Assembly: GCA_032717465.1 (NCBI GenBank)
Contig: CM064665.1
Span: 25,072,588-25,136,587 of the forward strand
Direction of reading: 5' to 3'
Length of the DNA stretch: 64,000 bases
From: Coenobita brevimanus
Taxonomy: Eukaryota; Arthropoda; Malacostraca; Decapoda; Coenobitidae
The notes beneath the pieces were generated by a model. It was not told the origin of the DNA, ran no database searches, and saw only the letters and a list, made by a program, of their open reading frames with translations. Positions 32,005 to 44,051 of this stretch are shown in pieces; position 1 is the stretch's first letter; each line of letters opens with the position of its first letter. The translations under genes and the position numbers were made by a program.

Positions 32005-32200
32005 CTTACAGCTCTCTAGTATGGATGGTGGGAGAAGTGAGAAGGGCAGATGGGTTTTGATTATTCTAGGAGAAGGAACGGACTCAGCATGAGCCAAAAA
32101 TGCCCCAGTGGTGTCCGGGTCCTTCTCTGGATGTTGCTTTAAAAAACTGTCACCCAGAAAATTGGGCAGGGGAAAGTCTGGATGGTAAATTGAGTCAAAT
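32005..32200 (-). CDS. Sulfotransferase exon 3
   Basis: Exon of a cytosolic sulfotransferase, which transfers sulfate from PAPS to small acceptors. On the minus strand it starts after an acceptor (T-run then CAG, 32203-32201) and ends at donor AAG|GTGGGT (32004). It adds codons 107 (split) to 172: FDSIYHPDFPLPNF at the start and SPRIIKTHLPFSLLPP near the end. The His of KTHLP (residue 157) is the catalytic base position of the family. The phase fits exon 2 (2+1) and ends on a full codon, just before the place where relatives continue with V-x-YVARNPKD. That exon is not in the window. Confidence 0.9.
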
Positions 32201-32240
32201 CTGAAAAAAAAAAAAAAAAAAAAAAAAAAAAACGTTTTTA

Positions 32241-32287
<47 letters not shown>

Positions 32288-33914
32288 TTACACACCACTT
32301 CTTCATGACTAGCGTCATATTCTAGTGTTAATCCTAGCTCAGTGACAGATAATGACAATGCTGGGGCTCTACATCCTTTACATAGCACTTCTTCATGACA
32401 AGCATCATATCGCAATGTTAATCTATTGCTAAGCCCCAGTAGTCAAGATGGGGAGACGGCAAATTTGGGCGAAATTACTGAAGAATTAAAAGAACATAAA
32501 AACAATACTGTTCATTTTAACTTGGCGTAAAATTGCCCCTTCCAACAAGAATGTGAGTTGTAACATATGGACACTAGAATATGGTGCTAGTCACGAAAAA
32601 ATACCGTGGAAAGGATGCCAGACCGTGGCATTATATTATTCTACCATTGAACTACAGGATGTATACTGAAAAAAGGACGAAAATATCCATCTATACTCCC
32701 TTCACTTTAACTTGGCCCAAATTTCCGTCCTTTCGCAGCTTATTTCCCGTAGTTCACGGACAGAAAAGGGCAATGCTATATTTCTACGACTTTCGCACGG
32801 CACTTCTTCGTGATCAGCATCCTATTTTAGTATTAACCCATTGTTAACAACTCGGCACTGAATATGGAAACACGGCAATTTTAGACGAGGTTGTGCAAAA
32901 GGATGTAGAGCTGTATTATTGTCTTATTTTCCAGTAAAAGAGTTTGTGAAGGCTGTATCTAACCTCTCCAGTTCCAAACGTCTATGCCAAACTGTAGTAG
33001 TGGTAGTAGCAATAGTAGTATTCTTCTTCTTTTCTTTCACCATTCTCCTTTCAGGGATAGGGAGGGATCTGAGGGACATTTATATAACCAAGCAGAGGAG
33101 TGGCCTGTCCATTTTATTGTCACAGCGAGAAGGCATCCTCACTATACATACTCAGTGGAGGACACAGGAGACTAAGCAACACTTCTTCCTTTACTCTGAC
33201 GTTGACATGATCGTTGATAGGCAAAACAAATCACTAAGGCAGAGGCGTTACGTAGTCCTGATCAACGAGAATATGGGCTTGAATCAATGAAAAATCAGAA
33301 GCCGTAAGGGCACAGACAAAACAAGAAGCGGTGCTAAGGCACAGCAAACCTGTCCCAGGCAGCTATTTTAGTGCTGACATATAAACACAACAGGATATCT
33401 AGTCAAAGGTGTCACACATCAAATTTGGAGTAAATCGGGTGGAAACTGATGATTTTATGACCATTTGAAATATTAGGCCCGAGCCACCTGACATTGACCC
33501 CTCTAACGCTATCTGAGGGGTGATCCCCCTGATGTAATGAGGCATGTTATAGGATGCAGATTTGAAAGATGCACCTAGAGGGTAAAAAAAAAAATAATTA
33601 CATTTTGGGGGCCTACAGCCTGGTCCTTGGCCCAATTTGACCCAGAATTTAATCAGGTAATCAGAAGATCATACCCCATCATCACAGTAATTTTAGTCAA
33701 AATCGCAGCAGTAGTTCTCGTGTAAAGTAGTTAACAAACAAATAGACAAACAAACAGACCAAGTGAAAACAGTACCCATCAAAATAGTTTACATTCAGAT
33801 GAACCTGGATTACCACTACTACTACTACACACCACCACCGCCACCACTGCTACTACTACAAATACAACTACTACTACTACCAGCGAAGCAGAATCAAGAG
33901 ATGTTGGTGCATAC
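32201..33914 (-). other. Sulfotransferase intron 2 with simple repeats
   Basis: GTATGC donor (33914) to CAG acceptor (32201). It contains an A29 run (T-run on the coding strand, 32204-32232), a TC array (about 32245-32284), a repeated 3' segment around 32290-32420 (two copies of CACTTCTTCATGAC-A/T-AGC) and a TAC/ACC array (33808-33880) next to exon 2. 33400-33760 looks like an old dispersed repeat ending in ACAAACAAA units. Frames at 32581-33290 are not supported by any family resemblance. Confidence 0.75.
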
Positions 33915-34058
33915 TCAAGGAAGGGGGATCGCGCTCTGAGTGGCGTGTTAATGGCTGTGGTGAAGTCAAGCTCGTGCGTCATACACCACACCATCTCCTG
34001 CGTCCACGTCGTGCCGCTGCGGGGAAACGTCATCACCACTACGTCATCTGGCCGAAAC
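33915..34058 (-). CDS. Sulfotransferase exon 2 (PAPS-binding P-loop)
   Basis: On the minus strand the exon follows TTTCTTGTCCAG and ends at GA|GTATGC. It encodes residues 59 (split) to 106 plus two bases: FRPDDVVVMTFPRSGTTW, then TQEMVW and LRARSPFLE. FPRSGTTW is the 5'-phosphosulfate-binding loop (consensus YPKSGTTW), and RSPFLE matches the R-x-PFLE block. An alternative donor at 33880 would leave the phase wrong for exon 3; the GTATGC donor gives an in-phase E107-F108 join, which decides the boundary. Confidence 0.92.
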
Positions 34059-34480
34059 CTGGACAAGAAAAATGAAAATCGTAGGAAAAAAATCATTTCA
34101 TAAAAAAAAAGATAAGAAGAAAAAGAATGAGGTGACTGGCGCCGAGCGTTTCCTACCGACAAATTTGCAACTAAGGATGAGAATGATGAGAAGACTGTTT
34201 TACGCGTACAAATCCGAGAATTCCTTAACCGAGCGTAACGTAATGGTAAACTGAAGCTCATTTACATCTCTCCCCACGAAATTAGGAGAGACAGAGCACA
34301 ACTAGACTCCGAGAGTGTAGCACAGCCCTCTTCCAATAAAGTACCCAGTCATTGTGGGGGACTTATATACCTCAAAATCTTGGTGGATTATCTTTAGACT
34401 TACGTCTTATTTGAGGATTTTTTTTGTTCTGTTTAGGACCTTCCAGACATGGCACATAGAGAATAAAGAAGAAGAAGAAG

Positions 34481-34511
<31 letters not shown>

Positions 34512-34749
34512 AGACAAAAGCTCCGACATTTGAAGAACCACGTTAAAACTCAACTACATATTTACCGTAAAGAGTAAAGTTAGTCATCACTAGTCATATA
34601 CTTTTTAGATCCCTGATTCTTCTCCATCATCAGAAATACAGTATGTCTTATTTACTTACACATCACGGTGGTAGGTAGGTGGTGGCGACCATCATCCACT
34701 CACCTAATGCAGTACTGCTTACATCCTCCTTCACCTTTGTCACTCATTT
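34059..34749. other. Sulfotransferase intron 1, acceptor-proximal part
   Basis: No gene. It contains A-rich stretches near 34086-34128 and an AG array (about 34485-34508). It precedes the G4 5' LTR on the plus strand. Confidence 0.6.
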
Positions 34750-35480
34750 TGTGGCGTATATTACACCACAAAGTATTGTGCCTCGCATTTCACTTACACA
34801 CGTGGTTTCCTTCCCTCGTGGCTTTTCCTCATTTTACCTACACACGTGGTTTCCTTCCCTCGTAGTTTTTCCCCACCTTGTTCTCAGAATTAGCATGGCT
34901 ACTCATGCCGCTGCCAAAAGTATTCGATTTCTCATCCTTCCTCATGTGTAGCAGTGCTGCTTCCAATAATATTCAATTTCTCTTCCCTCCTCACCCGTAG
35001 TGGTGCCTAAACCAATCAAATTTGCCTATTCAGGTGACCTAGGCCTACCGATGCTCCACCTACCTAATTTAAGGGGCTTAAAATCGAGCGGGCGACCTTG
35101 CTCGCCCTTCTGTCCAATCAGAACTTCACCCGGCTACTACCTGCCTTGCTCTCCATCTCTCCTGGTAAAAGCTGGCCACGTGGTACTGTTTTACATATAT
35201 GATACGATAAACACGACAGCCCAGCACTCCATCTGCTCACCAAATTTATTACTCATATTCTTAATCTGTAACTATTAATTCATGTAATTGATCTACACAT
35301 GCTGTAACGTAATAGCCTTGTACTATTTTGAAATCATGCAATAATTCTCTATTGTTCCAAGTCATAATTACTGTCCTGTCTATTTCTTCCCAGCACATTG
35401 GTGTTGGGATTTATCCTAACCATTTGCCTTGGTGTAGCCCCCCTAGTAAAATATATATCCCCATAACCAAAAATAACACA
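34750..35480 (+). repeat. G4 5' LTR
   Basis: It starts TGTGGCGTATATTAC and ends AAATAACACA. It includes an internal direct repeat (ACACGTGGTTTCCTTCCCTC twice, about 34797-34862). It is similar to 48100-48829 along its length, with more differences than the G2 pair, so it is probably older. Confidence 0.9.
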
Positions 35481-35481
35481 G

Positions 35482-35498
35482 TGGTGAAACCGACATCA
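35482..35498 (+). promoter_or_regulatory. Primer-binding site of G4
   Basis: TGGTGAAACCGACATCA resembles TGGTGACCCCGACGTGA, the complement of a tRNA-Trp 3' end used by CsRn1-type elements (13 of 17 positions, from memory). Confidence 0.6.
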
Positions 35499-35538
35499 AT
35501 ACCACCAAATTGGTGACTTCCCGGAGTGTTTAAACAAC

Positions 35539-36240
35539 ATGGATACCTTACCACACATCCGACTATCCCTTCCTACATTCACGTACAATGTTAACACGTG
35601 GTTTACACAAGTTGATGCTCCATAGCCTGAAGATACCAGTGATGATGACAAATTCAGAGCAGTTGTCTGCACTCTCCCAACTCAAGTAGCTGCCCTTGTT
35701 TAGGTCATAATCTTCAAACCATGTACAGATCACAAATATAAAATCCTGCAGGAAAGTCTGCTGTGGACCCTGGGCAAAACAAAGCAGGCACTTTTAATGG
35801 AGCTAGATGCCCTGCACTCTCAACAGCAGCGCCCCTCGGCCCTCCTTGCCCACATTCAAGCCACTCTTACAGCAGTTGGGGCCACACTATCAGATGACCT
35901 CCTCTGGCACTGACTCCTCCAACTCATGCGACCAGACTTCCGACTCCATCTAGCATCCCTGGGTCCTGGCACGTCCCTTACTGAGTTCATCGAGCGGGCG
36001 GACACTCTATACGAAACTTGACAGCATTATGCCAACCACACAGTAAGTGCACACTCCTCTCTTTCCCCTGTCATAGCCCCCAGTGCTACCCCTAGTGAAA
36101 CAGCGGTGTCAGAGAACAGTGTTGATAACAAAAATGGTTCAATGTTAGTGCTGTGTACTTATTAGGAATGTTAACAAATAGAATAGATGAGCTGGAAAGT
36201 AAATTAAGTGGCTTCACCACTCAGACCCCCACTGTTGCAA
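35539..36240 (+). pseudogene. G4 gag
   Basis: From ATG 35539 the frame reads LPTFTYNVNTWFTQVDAP, DKFRAVVCTLPTQVAALV, KYKILQESLLWTLGKTKQAL, RPSALLAHIQATL and MRPDFRLHLASLGPGTSLTE, the capsid pattern of CsRn1/Kabuki elements (WF.Q.E, KY..LK, PS.LL, LP..V...L). In-frame stops occur near 35623, 35701, 35911 and 36019. LINE B cuts it near its end. Confidence 0.8.
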
Positions 36241-36419
36241 GTTTTTTTTTTTTTCAAGAATACTCCCTCAGTATCCTTGCTTGTCGTAAAAGGCGACTAA
36301 AAGGGTTGGGGGAGGGTTAGTGCCCCTCCCCGGAAAACAACTAACTAAAAAGACAAACAATAAGCCTCGGACAATGACTGACCAAAAGATGGCGACCAAG
36401 GACCAGACAAAGGACATGG

Positions 36420-37385
36420 TATTCGGAACATGGAATGTAAGGGGAGCGAATGATGAGGTGAAAGAGTGAGAGATTGTCCAGGTGCTTTAGGGTGTGAAAG
36501 TTGATGTATGCGGAATAACTGAACCTAAATGGAGAGGTGAGAGTGTGAGAGAATGTGAGTATGGATGGAGTATATGTGCAGTAGTAGGTGAGAATGAGAG
36601 GGCAAAGGAAGGAGTATGTATAGTTGTGAGTAAAAGATGGAAGAAGAGCATAAGAGAGTATGGATCAGTTGGTCCAAGGATTGTGTGGGTATGATTGAAA
36701 GTTGTAATACAAATGTGGGTGATTGTTTGTGTGTATGCGTCAACGCTAGATCATGCAAGCAGAGTGAGAGAAGAGTTCTGGACAAATGTGGAAGTGTGCA
36801 TGGAAAAGTTTGGAAGGAATGAGAGAGTGTTTTTGATCGGTGATATGTATGGTAAAGTAGGGAATGTGAAGGTGGATGGAATAGTTAGTGAGTGGGGTGT
36901 GCCTGCTGAGATAGATGAGAATGGCAGTGCGTTAGTGGAGATTTGTGCTGAGAGGGGGTTGGTGATAGCCAATACCCTCTTCAGGCACAAAATGATCCAC
37001 AGGTATACATGGCGAGTGATGAGAAGGGTGGGTGGTGAACTGAATGAAAGGAAGGCAATGATTGATTACGTGTGTGTGGATGAAAGGATGCGAAAATGTG
37101 TAATGGATGCAAGAGCTTATAGAGGTTGGGGGAATGGACTTTCTGACCACTACTTGGTGGTGGCAAGAATGAAGATTCAATTAAGATGGAGAAATAGAAG
37201 AAGTGAAGGACGGGAAGAAGGAGTATTTGTAAGGAGAGTGGAAAGGTTACAAGAGGATGAGAAAAAGGCAGAGTATAAGAGAGAAGTCGAGGAACGATTG
37301 GGCAAATATGAATTGGAGCAGATGAGGGACGTGGAAGGTGTGTGCAGGATATTCACACAAGAAATATTCTATGTGCAGCATGTGA
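36420..37385 (+). pseudogene. LINE B AP-type endonuclease
   Basis: FGTWNVRGANDEVKE near 36423, CGITEPKWRGES (36509), FLIGDMYGKVGNV (Asn of GDMNG changed to Tyr, 36833), AMIDYVCVDERM (37056) and GLSDHYLVVAR (37136). Stops at 36466, 36487, 36692 and a frame change break it. Confidence 0.88.
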
Positions 37386-37391
37386 TGTAGT

Positions 37392-39300
37392 GTGTGGGAT
37401 GAAGAGAAGATGGAGGGGTGTGCAAGGAACAGCGTGGTGGATGAAGAGGTGAGCCATGCTGTGCCAGAAAAGAGGAAAGCATACAATGAATGGATGAGAA
37501 ATAGGGGCGTGGAAGAAGTTGAGAGGCGGAAGAGAGAGTTATATATAGAAAGAAAGAGAAAGGTGAAAAGATTAGCAAGAGAGAGTAAGAAGAGAGTGGA
37601 TGAGGAATTTGGAAGGAACTTGAGTGTAAAGTGGAGGTACTGTAAGAAAATGTTCTGGAAAGAGGTGAAAAGGGTAAGACAGGGTGGAAGTGAAGTTAGC
37701 AGGGGAGTGAAAGATAAAAATGGTAGATTACTAGTGGAGAAGGGAGAAAAAGTGAGCAGATGGAGAGAACACTTTAAGGAATTGTTGAATATAGAGGATG
37801 GAAGTAATGCGAGTATAAGTGGCTGGGGAATGGTTGGGAGAAGGAGGGAGGTGAGAAGAGAGGAAGAAATCAGTAGGATGGAAGTTGTGGAAGCAAGGAA
37901 GAAAGTTAGAATGAGGAAAGTCGCAGGAATTGGTGGAGTTTATGGTGAAATGCTGAAGTATGGGGGAGAGATAGTAGTAGAATGGATGTGGAATATGTGC
38001 AGATTGGCCTGGGAGAAAGGTAGAGTCAGGTATAATTATTCCCATGTACAAAGGAAAAAGGGAAAAAGAAGTGTGTGGTAATCACAGGGGCATTTGCCTT
38101 TTTAGTATAATAGGAAAAGTGTATGCTAGGATACTTATTGATGGAGTTAGAGAAAGAACAGAGGAATTAGTTGGAGAAGAACAGAGAGGCTTTAGGAAGG
38201 GAAGAGGTTGTGTAGATCATTCTTAGATCTTTAGCGGAAAAGCTTCTAGAGAAGGGAGAGAAGTTGTATGCGGCTTTCATGGATTTGGAGAAAGCATATG
38301 GCAGGGTGGATAGACAAGGATTGTGGAAAGTATTAAGAATATATGGAGTAGATGGAAAGTTGTTGAATGCTGTGAAGAGTATGTCTGATGGTGCTAAAGC
38401 TCCAGTGCGTGTGGATGGTGAACTGAGTGAATTTTTCTCTTTAAAGGTTGGGTTGAAACAGGGATGTGTCATGTCTCCATGGTTGTTCAATCTGTACATG
38501 GATGGGGTAATAAAAGGTAGGGTAGTAGATGTTGGAGTGGCCCTGGTGAGAGAGGGTAGTGTTTGGAAACTCCCTGTACCGTTGTTTGTAGATGATACTG
38601 TGTTGTTGAGTGAAGACGAAGGGGAGCTGCAAGGCTTGGTGGATGAGTTTCGGAGAGTGTGTAAGAAATGGAATCTAAAGGTGAATGTAGGGAAGAGTAA
38701 AGTGATGGTCTTTGTGAGAGATGACGTCAGTGAATGTACAACGAGGTTGGTTGGTGAGGAATTGGAAAATGTGAGTACGTTTAAGTACTTGGGTAGTGTA
38801 ATGAGTAAGGATTGAGGTTTGGAGGGTGAGGTGCTTGAAAGGGTACAGCACGGAAGAAAAGTGGCTGCTTCCTTGAAAGCAGTGATAAGAAGCAGGGAAG
38901 TGAGCAGGGAAGTGAAAAAGTTACTACATGACAGTATTGTTGTACCAACTCTAATGTATGGATGTGAAGCTTGAACGTTGCTGGAAGGACACAAGCCAAG
39001 AGTGAGAGCAGTAGAAATGAGTTAATTAAGAGGACCCTGTGGAGTCACATGGAGAGACAGGCTGACAAATGCGAATATAAAGGAGCATTGTGATGTGGAT
39101 GAGGATGTGATAGGAAGCGTTAGGAGGAATACTCTGAGGTGGTTTGGCCATGTAGAGAGGATGGAGGGTTAAAGACTGACGAAGAGAGTGTGTGTGAGTG
39201 AGGTGGAGGGGGGAGGAGGGAGGGGGAGGCCGAGGATGAGATGGAGGGATGGGGTGGAGAGGCATATGAGGGGGGGGGTGAGTTGGGAGCAGGGCAGTGA
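37392..39300 (+). pseudogene. LINE B reverse transcriptase
   Basis: Linker, then GEEQRGFRKGRGCVDH, AAFMDLEKAYGRVDRQG (the second motif A Asp region reads YGR instead of YDR), GLKQGCVMSPWLFNLYMDG (38452) and FVDDTVLL (38585-38608; both Asp codons present). Stops or shifts near 38030-38080, 38220, 38812, 38972, 39022 and 39168 inactivate it. Confidence 0.88.
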
Positions 39301-39377
39301 AATGGCGAGGGACAGGGCGACGTGGAGGCGATTTGTTTGTGGCCACCCCAAACGGGATTGAGGCATCTGGCAACAGT

Positions 39378-40010
39378 GAACTGTGCTCGTTATGCTAGGG
39401 ACAATTTCATGTTGTGTACATATCACAAGCGCTTTGGCTTATAAGCCAGATGATGCTCACCACCCTGCATATTCACGGGAAACGCATATGGTGGGAGACA
39501 GTCTCAGTAATGTCTCCCGTTGCACATACCTAACACCCCCTCAGGATCAGCACACCCAAAGTCACAACGCGTTCCACTGGCTCCAGGGAACTACTGTTGG
39601 TTAAAGACACGATCTTTGGCAAAAAATACCTTATTGACACTGGAGCCACATTCAATATAGTCCCTCTTACCGCTGACCACAAAACGAATCAGCAACCTGC
39701 ATTTGACCTGATAGTAGCAAACAGCACCCCCATAGCCACATACGGCACGGAACCCCATCACGTGGCCCTCGCCTAATCAGTGTCATTTTCTTGGCCATTT
39801 CTCGTCACAGATGTTATTCAACCCATTATTGGCGTCGACTTCCTGGGGGCACATGATTTGCTCGTGGATACCAGAGGATGGAATCTATATCACAGACCCT
39901 CAAACTCGTCCGTCAAAGTAACCGGGTGTGCTGGTAATCCTCCACTCATTACACATCTTCATCAGAAATCCTCATACGACTCCATACTAAGCCAGTTTCC
40001 CCTCTGACCT
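39378..40010 (+). pseudogene. G4 gag end and protease
   Basis: FMLCTYHKRFGL (39405) is the Cys-His block that ends gag in CsRn1-type elements. The protease follows: KYLIDTGATFNIVPL (active-site codons 39636-39647, canonical D-T-G) and PIIGVDFLGAHDLLVDTRG (39820), the I-x-G-x-DFL block. Frame changes lie near 39460, 39600 and 39775. Confidence 0.85.
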
Positions 40011-40727
40011 CTCACTCGCCCAACAACGGTCGTACAGACCATGGTATAGAGCACTGCATCATCACTTCCGGACCCCCCTGTTTCACCCGTCCCAGACGCC
40101 TCCCCCCAGAACGTCGTTAGGCAGCTGAAAAGGAGTTTCGGGCTATACTCGACAAGGGCATCATTTGGCCGCCATCAAGCTGCTGAGCATCCCCTCTACA
40201 CATGATACCGAAGGCACAGCAGGGTGAGTGAAGGGCATGTGGGAACTACAGGGCACTGAATGCGATGACATTTCCCAATAGATACTCCATTCTCCATATC
40301 CAGGATTTCCACCATGAACTAAACAGACGTCATGAATTTTCCTAGATTGATTTAGTCACGGTATTCCACCAAATCCCTGTGGCGGAGAAGGACATCCCCA
40401 AGATGGTGGTAACCACCCTCTTTGGCCTGCTTGAATACACAAAGGTGAATTTTGGCCTCAGAAACGCCGCACAAATGTTTCAGATATTTATGGACCAGGT
40501 TGTCAGGGGGCTAGATTTCATCATATTGTACATCGATGACATCCCTATTGCTTCTGATTCCCATGAGCAGCACAAAACACACCTCCAAATGCTGTTACAA
40601 CACCTGCAGGACTACGGGTTGCGTGTGCACCCGCCAAAGTGTATCCTCGGTGCAGACGAATTGGGTTTCTTGGGCGACAGGGTATCTGCCACAGGTATCA
40701 TGACCCTCCTGCAGAAGGTAGATGTCA
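40011..40727 (+). pseudogene. G4 reverse transcriptase, part 1
   Basis: The thumb-proximal linker (HHI, then PDASPQN and KEFRAILDKGIIWPPSS, 40070-40185), NYRALNAMTFPNRYS (about 40243), DIPKMVVTTLFGLLEYTK (40391) and FGLRNAAQMFQIFMDQ (40451) lead to the catalytic LYIDDIPIAS (codons 40529-40540; Leu replaced by Ile in YLDD). It ends at KVDVIK, where the TTAA element is inserted. Confidence 0.9.
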
Positions 40728-42040
40728 TTAAAACCCTTAAAGGCATACGTTGTTGGACCTGTCTTGTATGACATACGTTGAGTGTAACCAACTCCTTTTT
40801 TGAAAAATCAAAACACATGGTTGTAATCAATTTTTATTGGGTTTCTGGCCATGAAAAGAAAGAACAACTCTTCTACTTTCCTGTGATATACTTACTTTAG
40901 TAATTATTGAAAAATAAAAATGTTTTATGGGTGACTAAAGGAACCTAACCAAAATTGCCTTTTTTTTTTGACGTTACTGAATAAAAAATTAATTACTCGG
41001 CCCGTATGAGGATTTAAGATCTGAGATTATATATGCTGCTTCTCAGGTCCCGTGGCCGTATCCTGTAAGTGGCTCACACTTCTGGCTCATGAGGGTCACT
41101 GTGGGAAGACACCCTGAAAAGGGCTAAAAAAAAAAAAAAAAAAAAAAAAAAGGGAAATTTTCACTATACAAATTTTTTATGACGTTATGGTTCCCTGTAT
41201 ATACACCCTAATGACTTTGTAAATTTCGTTTGACACTAAACTATGATTTTAAGACCCAAATGATGAGGACTGATACTTTATATGACGATAATATGACGAT
41301 AATATAAGACACAATGTTTAGTTTTCTTTTACTGACCTACATCCCCTCACAATCGGTACACAGGGTTTAGCTGTGGCTGAGACACACTGAGAGGTCACAC
41401 TTGATGCACTGGTGTTCACAAGGGTCTCTAGTTCTATGTCTGACAGCAGTGTCTTTCCTTTTCCTTTTCCTTTGTCCTTTGCCTTCGATATATTCTTTAT
41501 ATTCACTTTAGTCTTCACTTTAGTCTTTTGTTCCACTTTTATCTTAGTCTTTATATAATATTACTTATAATCAGCAAAAAAAATATAAAAAAAATAGGAA
41601 AAACCCAATAAAATAATATAGTACATAAAGTATAATATAAAGTGTAATATATGTAGTATATATATAGTATTTCTATAATATATAATGTAAATAATATATA
41701 TAATATATAATAACATAAGATACATAACAAAAAAACAGTCATACACATATACTTCCAAAAAAATAATGGCACACTCCTATAGTAGTTATACTTGTAGAGC
41801 ATACGCTAAGTCCTAAAATCGTGTGTCGTGCACAGCATACGATAGGTCTGATGGACTAAAAACGCAAATAAATCCCACAATGGGAAAACAAGAGGGAGCA
41901 CACTTACTTCACACAATAGGCCTAGGCAAACACTTCACATACCTGGACGGCCTGGCCAGCATCTTCAAAGGAAGACAAGGTACCACATGTTTTACAAAAA
42001 CAAAATCCCAAAGTGGTGAAGATATGCCTTTAAGGGTTAA
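40728..42040. mobile_element. TTAA-flanked DNA element (piggyBac-like), 1.3 kb
   Basis: TTAA at 40728-40731 and 42037-42040. Just inside are inverted ends CCCTTAAAGGCATAC (40734) and, on the reverse strand, CCCTTAAAGGCATAT (ending 42036); the left end has two extra A. The G4 RT reads on without a gap when the insert is skipped (VIK to DFPCP). The interior is AT-rich with an A-run (41130-41152) and a minus-strand Lys/Gly-rich trace (41420-41530). I recognise no transposase. TTAA targeting and CCC ends suggest piggyBac, but of a family different from PB1-5. Confidence 0.8.
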
Positions 42041-42790
42041 GGACTTTCCATGCCCGGCTACACCTCGCAGGCTCAGGATGTTCTTGGGGATGGTCAATTA
42101 TTATCACAGGTTCCTGAGAAATGCTGCAGCCACACTAACACCCCTTAACGATCTCCTGAAGGGGACAAAAAAGACATCCTCCAATCCTCTTCAGTGGACC
42201 GCACAGTCAGACCATGCCTTCACCACCCTCAAAAACCACATCGCCACTGCACCCTACCTAGCATACCGATCACCGAAGCTGTGGGTGCAGTCCTACAACA
42301 ACAAGTCAGTGGTGCAAAAGGGCCTGTCGCATTCTTCAGCCATCGCCTTAACCCTGCCCAGCATAAATACAGTGCCTTTGACAGGGAGTTGCCGGCTATG
42401 TATGAGGCAGTCAGACATTTCAGGAATTTCCTGGAAGGCTGAGAATTAACCATCCTCACTGACCAAAAACCCCTTATTTATGCCATGGCTTATAAAGATG
42501 AAAATTGGTCTCCTCAGGTGGCAAGACAGCTAGCCTTCATTTCAGAGTTTTCCACTAACATCCAGCATATCAGTAGGGACCTGAGCAAGGTTGCAAACGC
42601 CCTGTCCCGTGGAGTTTCACCTGTCGGCCCTACACTACCCCCGCTTGACCATGCAGCCTTGGCCTGGGAGCTGGAGGACGATCAAGAACTCCAAGAATTG
42701 ATGCAGGCAACAACCTCACTTCAACTGCAACAGTTTGATGTCACCGGCACACCCCGGAAACTCTGGTGTGACATATCCTGCGGGACAGCA
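42041..42790 (+). pseudogene. G4 reverse transcriptase end and RNase H
   Basis: VKDFPCPATPRRLRMFLGMV and NYYHRFLRNAAATLTPLNDL (42036-42160) are the RT connection. RNase H follows: GAVLQQQVSGAKGPVAFFSH (about 42281), NPAQHKYSAFDRELPAMYEA (42353) and QHISRDLSKVANALSRG (about 42555). A frameshift near 42250-42290 and a stop at 42440 break it. Confidence 0.88.
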
Positions 42791-43896
42791 TGACCCTATA
42801 TTCCCCAGCGATTCCAAAGACAAGTCTTTAGTCATTACCACGAGATGGCGCACCCAGGCATTCGTGGCACGCACAGCTTACTTAGCCAGCGAGTGGTATG
42901 GCCAGGGATGAGGCGTGACATCACCAACTGGGTCCGAGCATGCTTGGCGTGTCAGCAAAAGTGCATTGCCACACCAAGACACCACTTCAACCACTGCCCA
43001 CACCAACTGAACGTTTCCACACAGTCCACATTGACATCCTCGGCCCCCTCCCCAAATCTACTGTAGAGGTAACTGCTATATCTTAACGTGTATAGATAGA
43101 GCGACAAGGTGGGTCGATGCCACGCCCATGCTGGACGCTACGACTGACCATATGGCATATCACTTCCTGACATCCTGGGAGGCTCGTTTTGGCGCCCTGC
43201 AGGCCATCATCACAGACCAAGGCCCCCAATTTGAATCTTGGGGCTGGCAGGACCTAATGGACTTCCTGGGTGCTAAATGCCACAGAACCTCTGCATATCA
43301 TCCTCAGGCAAACGGTATGATTGAACTCTGCCATTGTCGCCTGAAGGAAGCACTGAGAGCAATTCCCCACCCAGTGAATTGGGTGGCCGTGCTGCCAATC
43401 CTCCTCCTAAACTTGAGGGTTACGGAGAAGGAGGACATTGGGAATTCCTCGGAGAAGCTAACGTATGGGGAAGACTTGAGGCTGCCGGGGCAATTCACCC
43501 TGCAACCAAGCAGGCCAGCCCTGGTTTTCCTCCCAGAGCTCCAGCAGGCAATCCAGGCACTACGACCAGTCCCTCCTCGTTCTCGCCAGCACCAGACAAC
43601 ATTCATTCCGCACTCCCTACCAGACGCTGAACAGGTCTTCGTGAGGAGGGGTCAACACACTTCACCACTCCAAACCCCATATGAAGGCCCATATCCTGTG
43701 ATCACAAACTCAGACAAAACAGTCATATTATACAAACAGGGGAAACCATCCACAATCTCTGCAGACAGAGTCAAACCGGCCACACCACAAACCCAGTCAC
43801 AGACAACACCCCACATGTCATCCCCCAACCTTGCCAGTCCACCAACAACATCCACACAACCAACACCTCAAATCCCAGCACCAACACCTACATGCA

Positions 43897-43981
<85 letters not shown>

Positions 43982-44051
43982 ATCCCATTTGTTAATTCGA
44001 TCCCTCCGCTACCTGTCATCACCACACACCGACTCAGGCGTCATGCAGTAG
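42791..44051 (+). pseudogene. G4 integrase
   Basis: HHCC finger HEMAHPGIRGTHSLLSQRVV to CLACQQ (42839-42957). Core: VHIDILGPLP (first Asp, near 43027), AIITDQGPQFES (second Asp, near 43209) and AYHPQANGMIELCHCRLKEAL (third position Glu, near 43320). The C-terminal domain has EQVFVRRG, TPYEGPYPVITN and KPSTISADRVKPAT (43629-43785), typical of CsRn1-type elements. Shifts and stops fall near 42790, 43010, 43065 and 43085; 43128-44051 is open. Confidence 0.9.
43897..43981. repeat. CA microsatellite inside G4 integrase frame
   Basis: About 42 CA units in the open frame, coding alternating His-Thr. It sits in the Thr/Pro-rich tail, so expansion or contraction by multiples of six leaves the frame open. 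Confidence 0.95.

Larger units (their letters stand above)
36241..39377 (+). mobile_element. RTE-like LINE, copy B
   Basis: Full-length or nearly so: it begins with a T-run and CAAGAATACTCCCTCAGTAT as in copy A and ends GGCATCTGGCAACAG. It lacks an obvious GATA tail and a clear duplication. It is inserted in the last part of the G4 gag. Confidence 0.9.

Noticed and set aside
32919..33290. Plus-strand 123-codon frame within intron 2
   Set aside because: No family resemblance, an internal low-complexity stretch, and opposite orientation to the gene.
33881..34058. A longer version of sulfotransferase exon 2 ending at the GTA array
   Set aside because: That donor (33880) would leave phase 0, which does not fit exon 3; GA|GTATGC at 33914 gives the correct phase and the conserved PFLE-F join.
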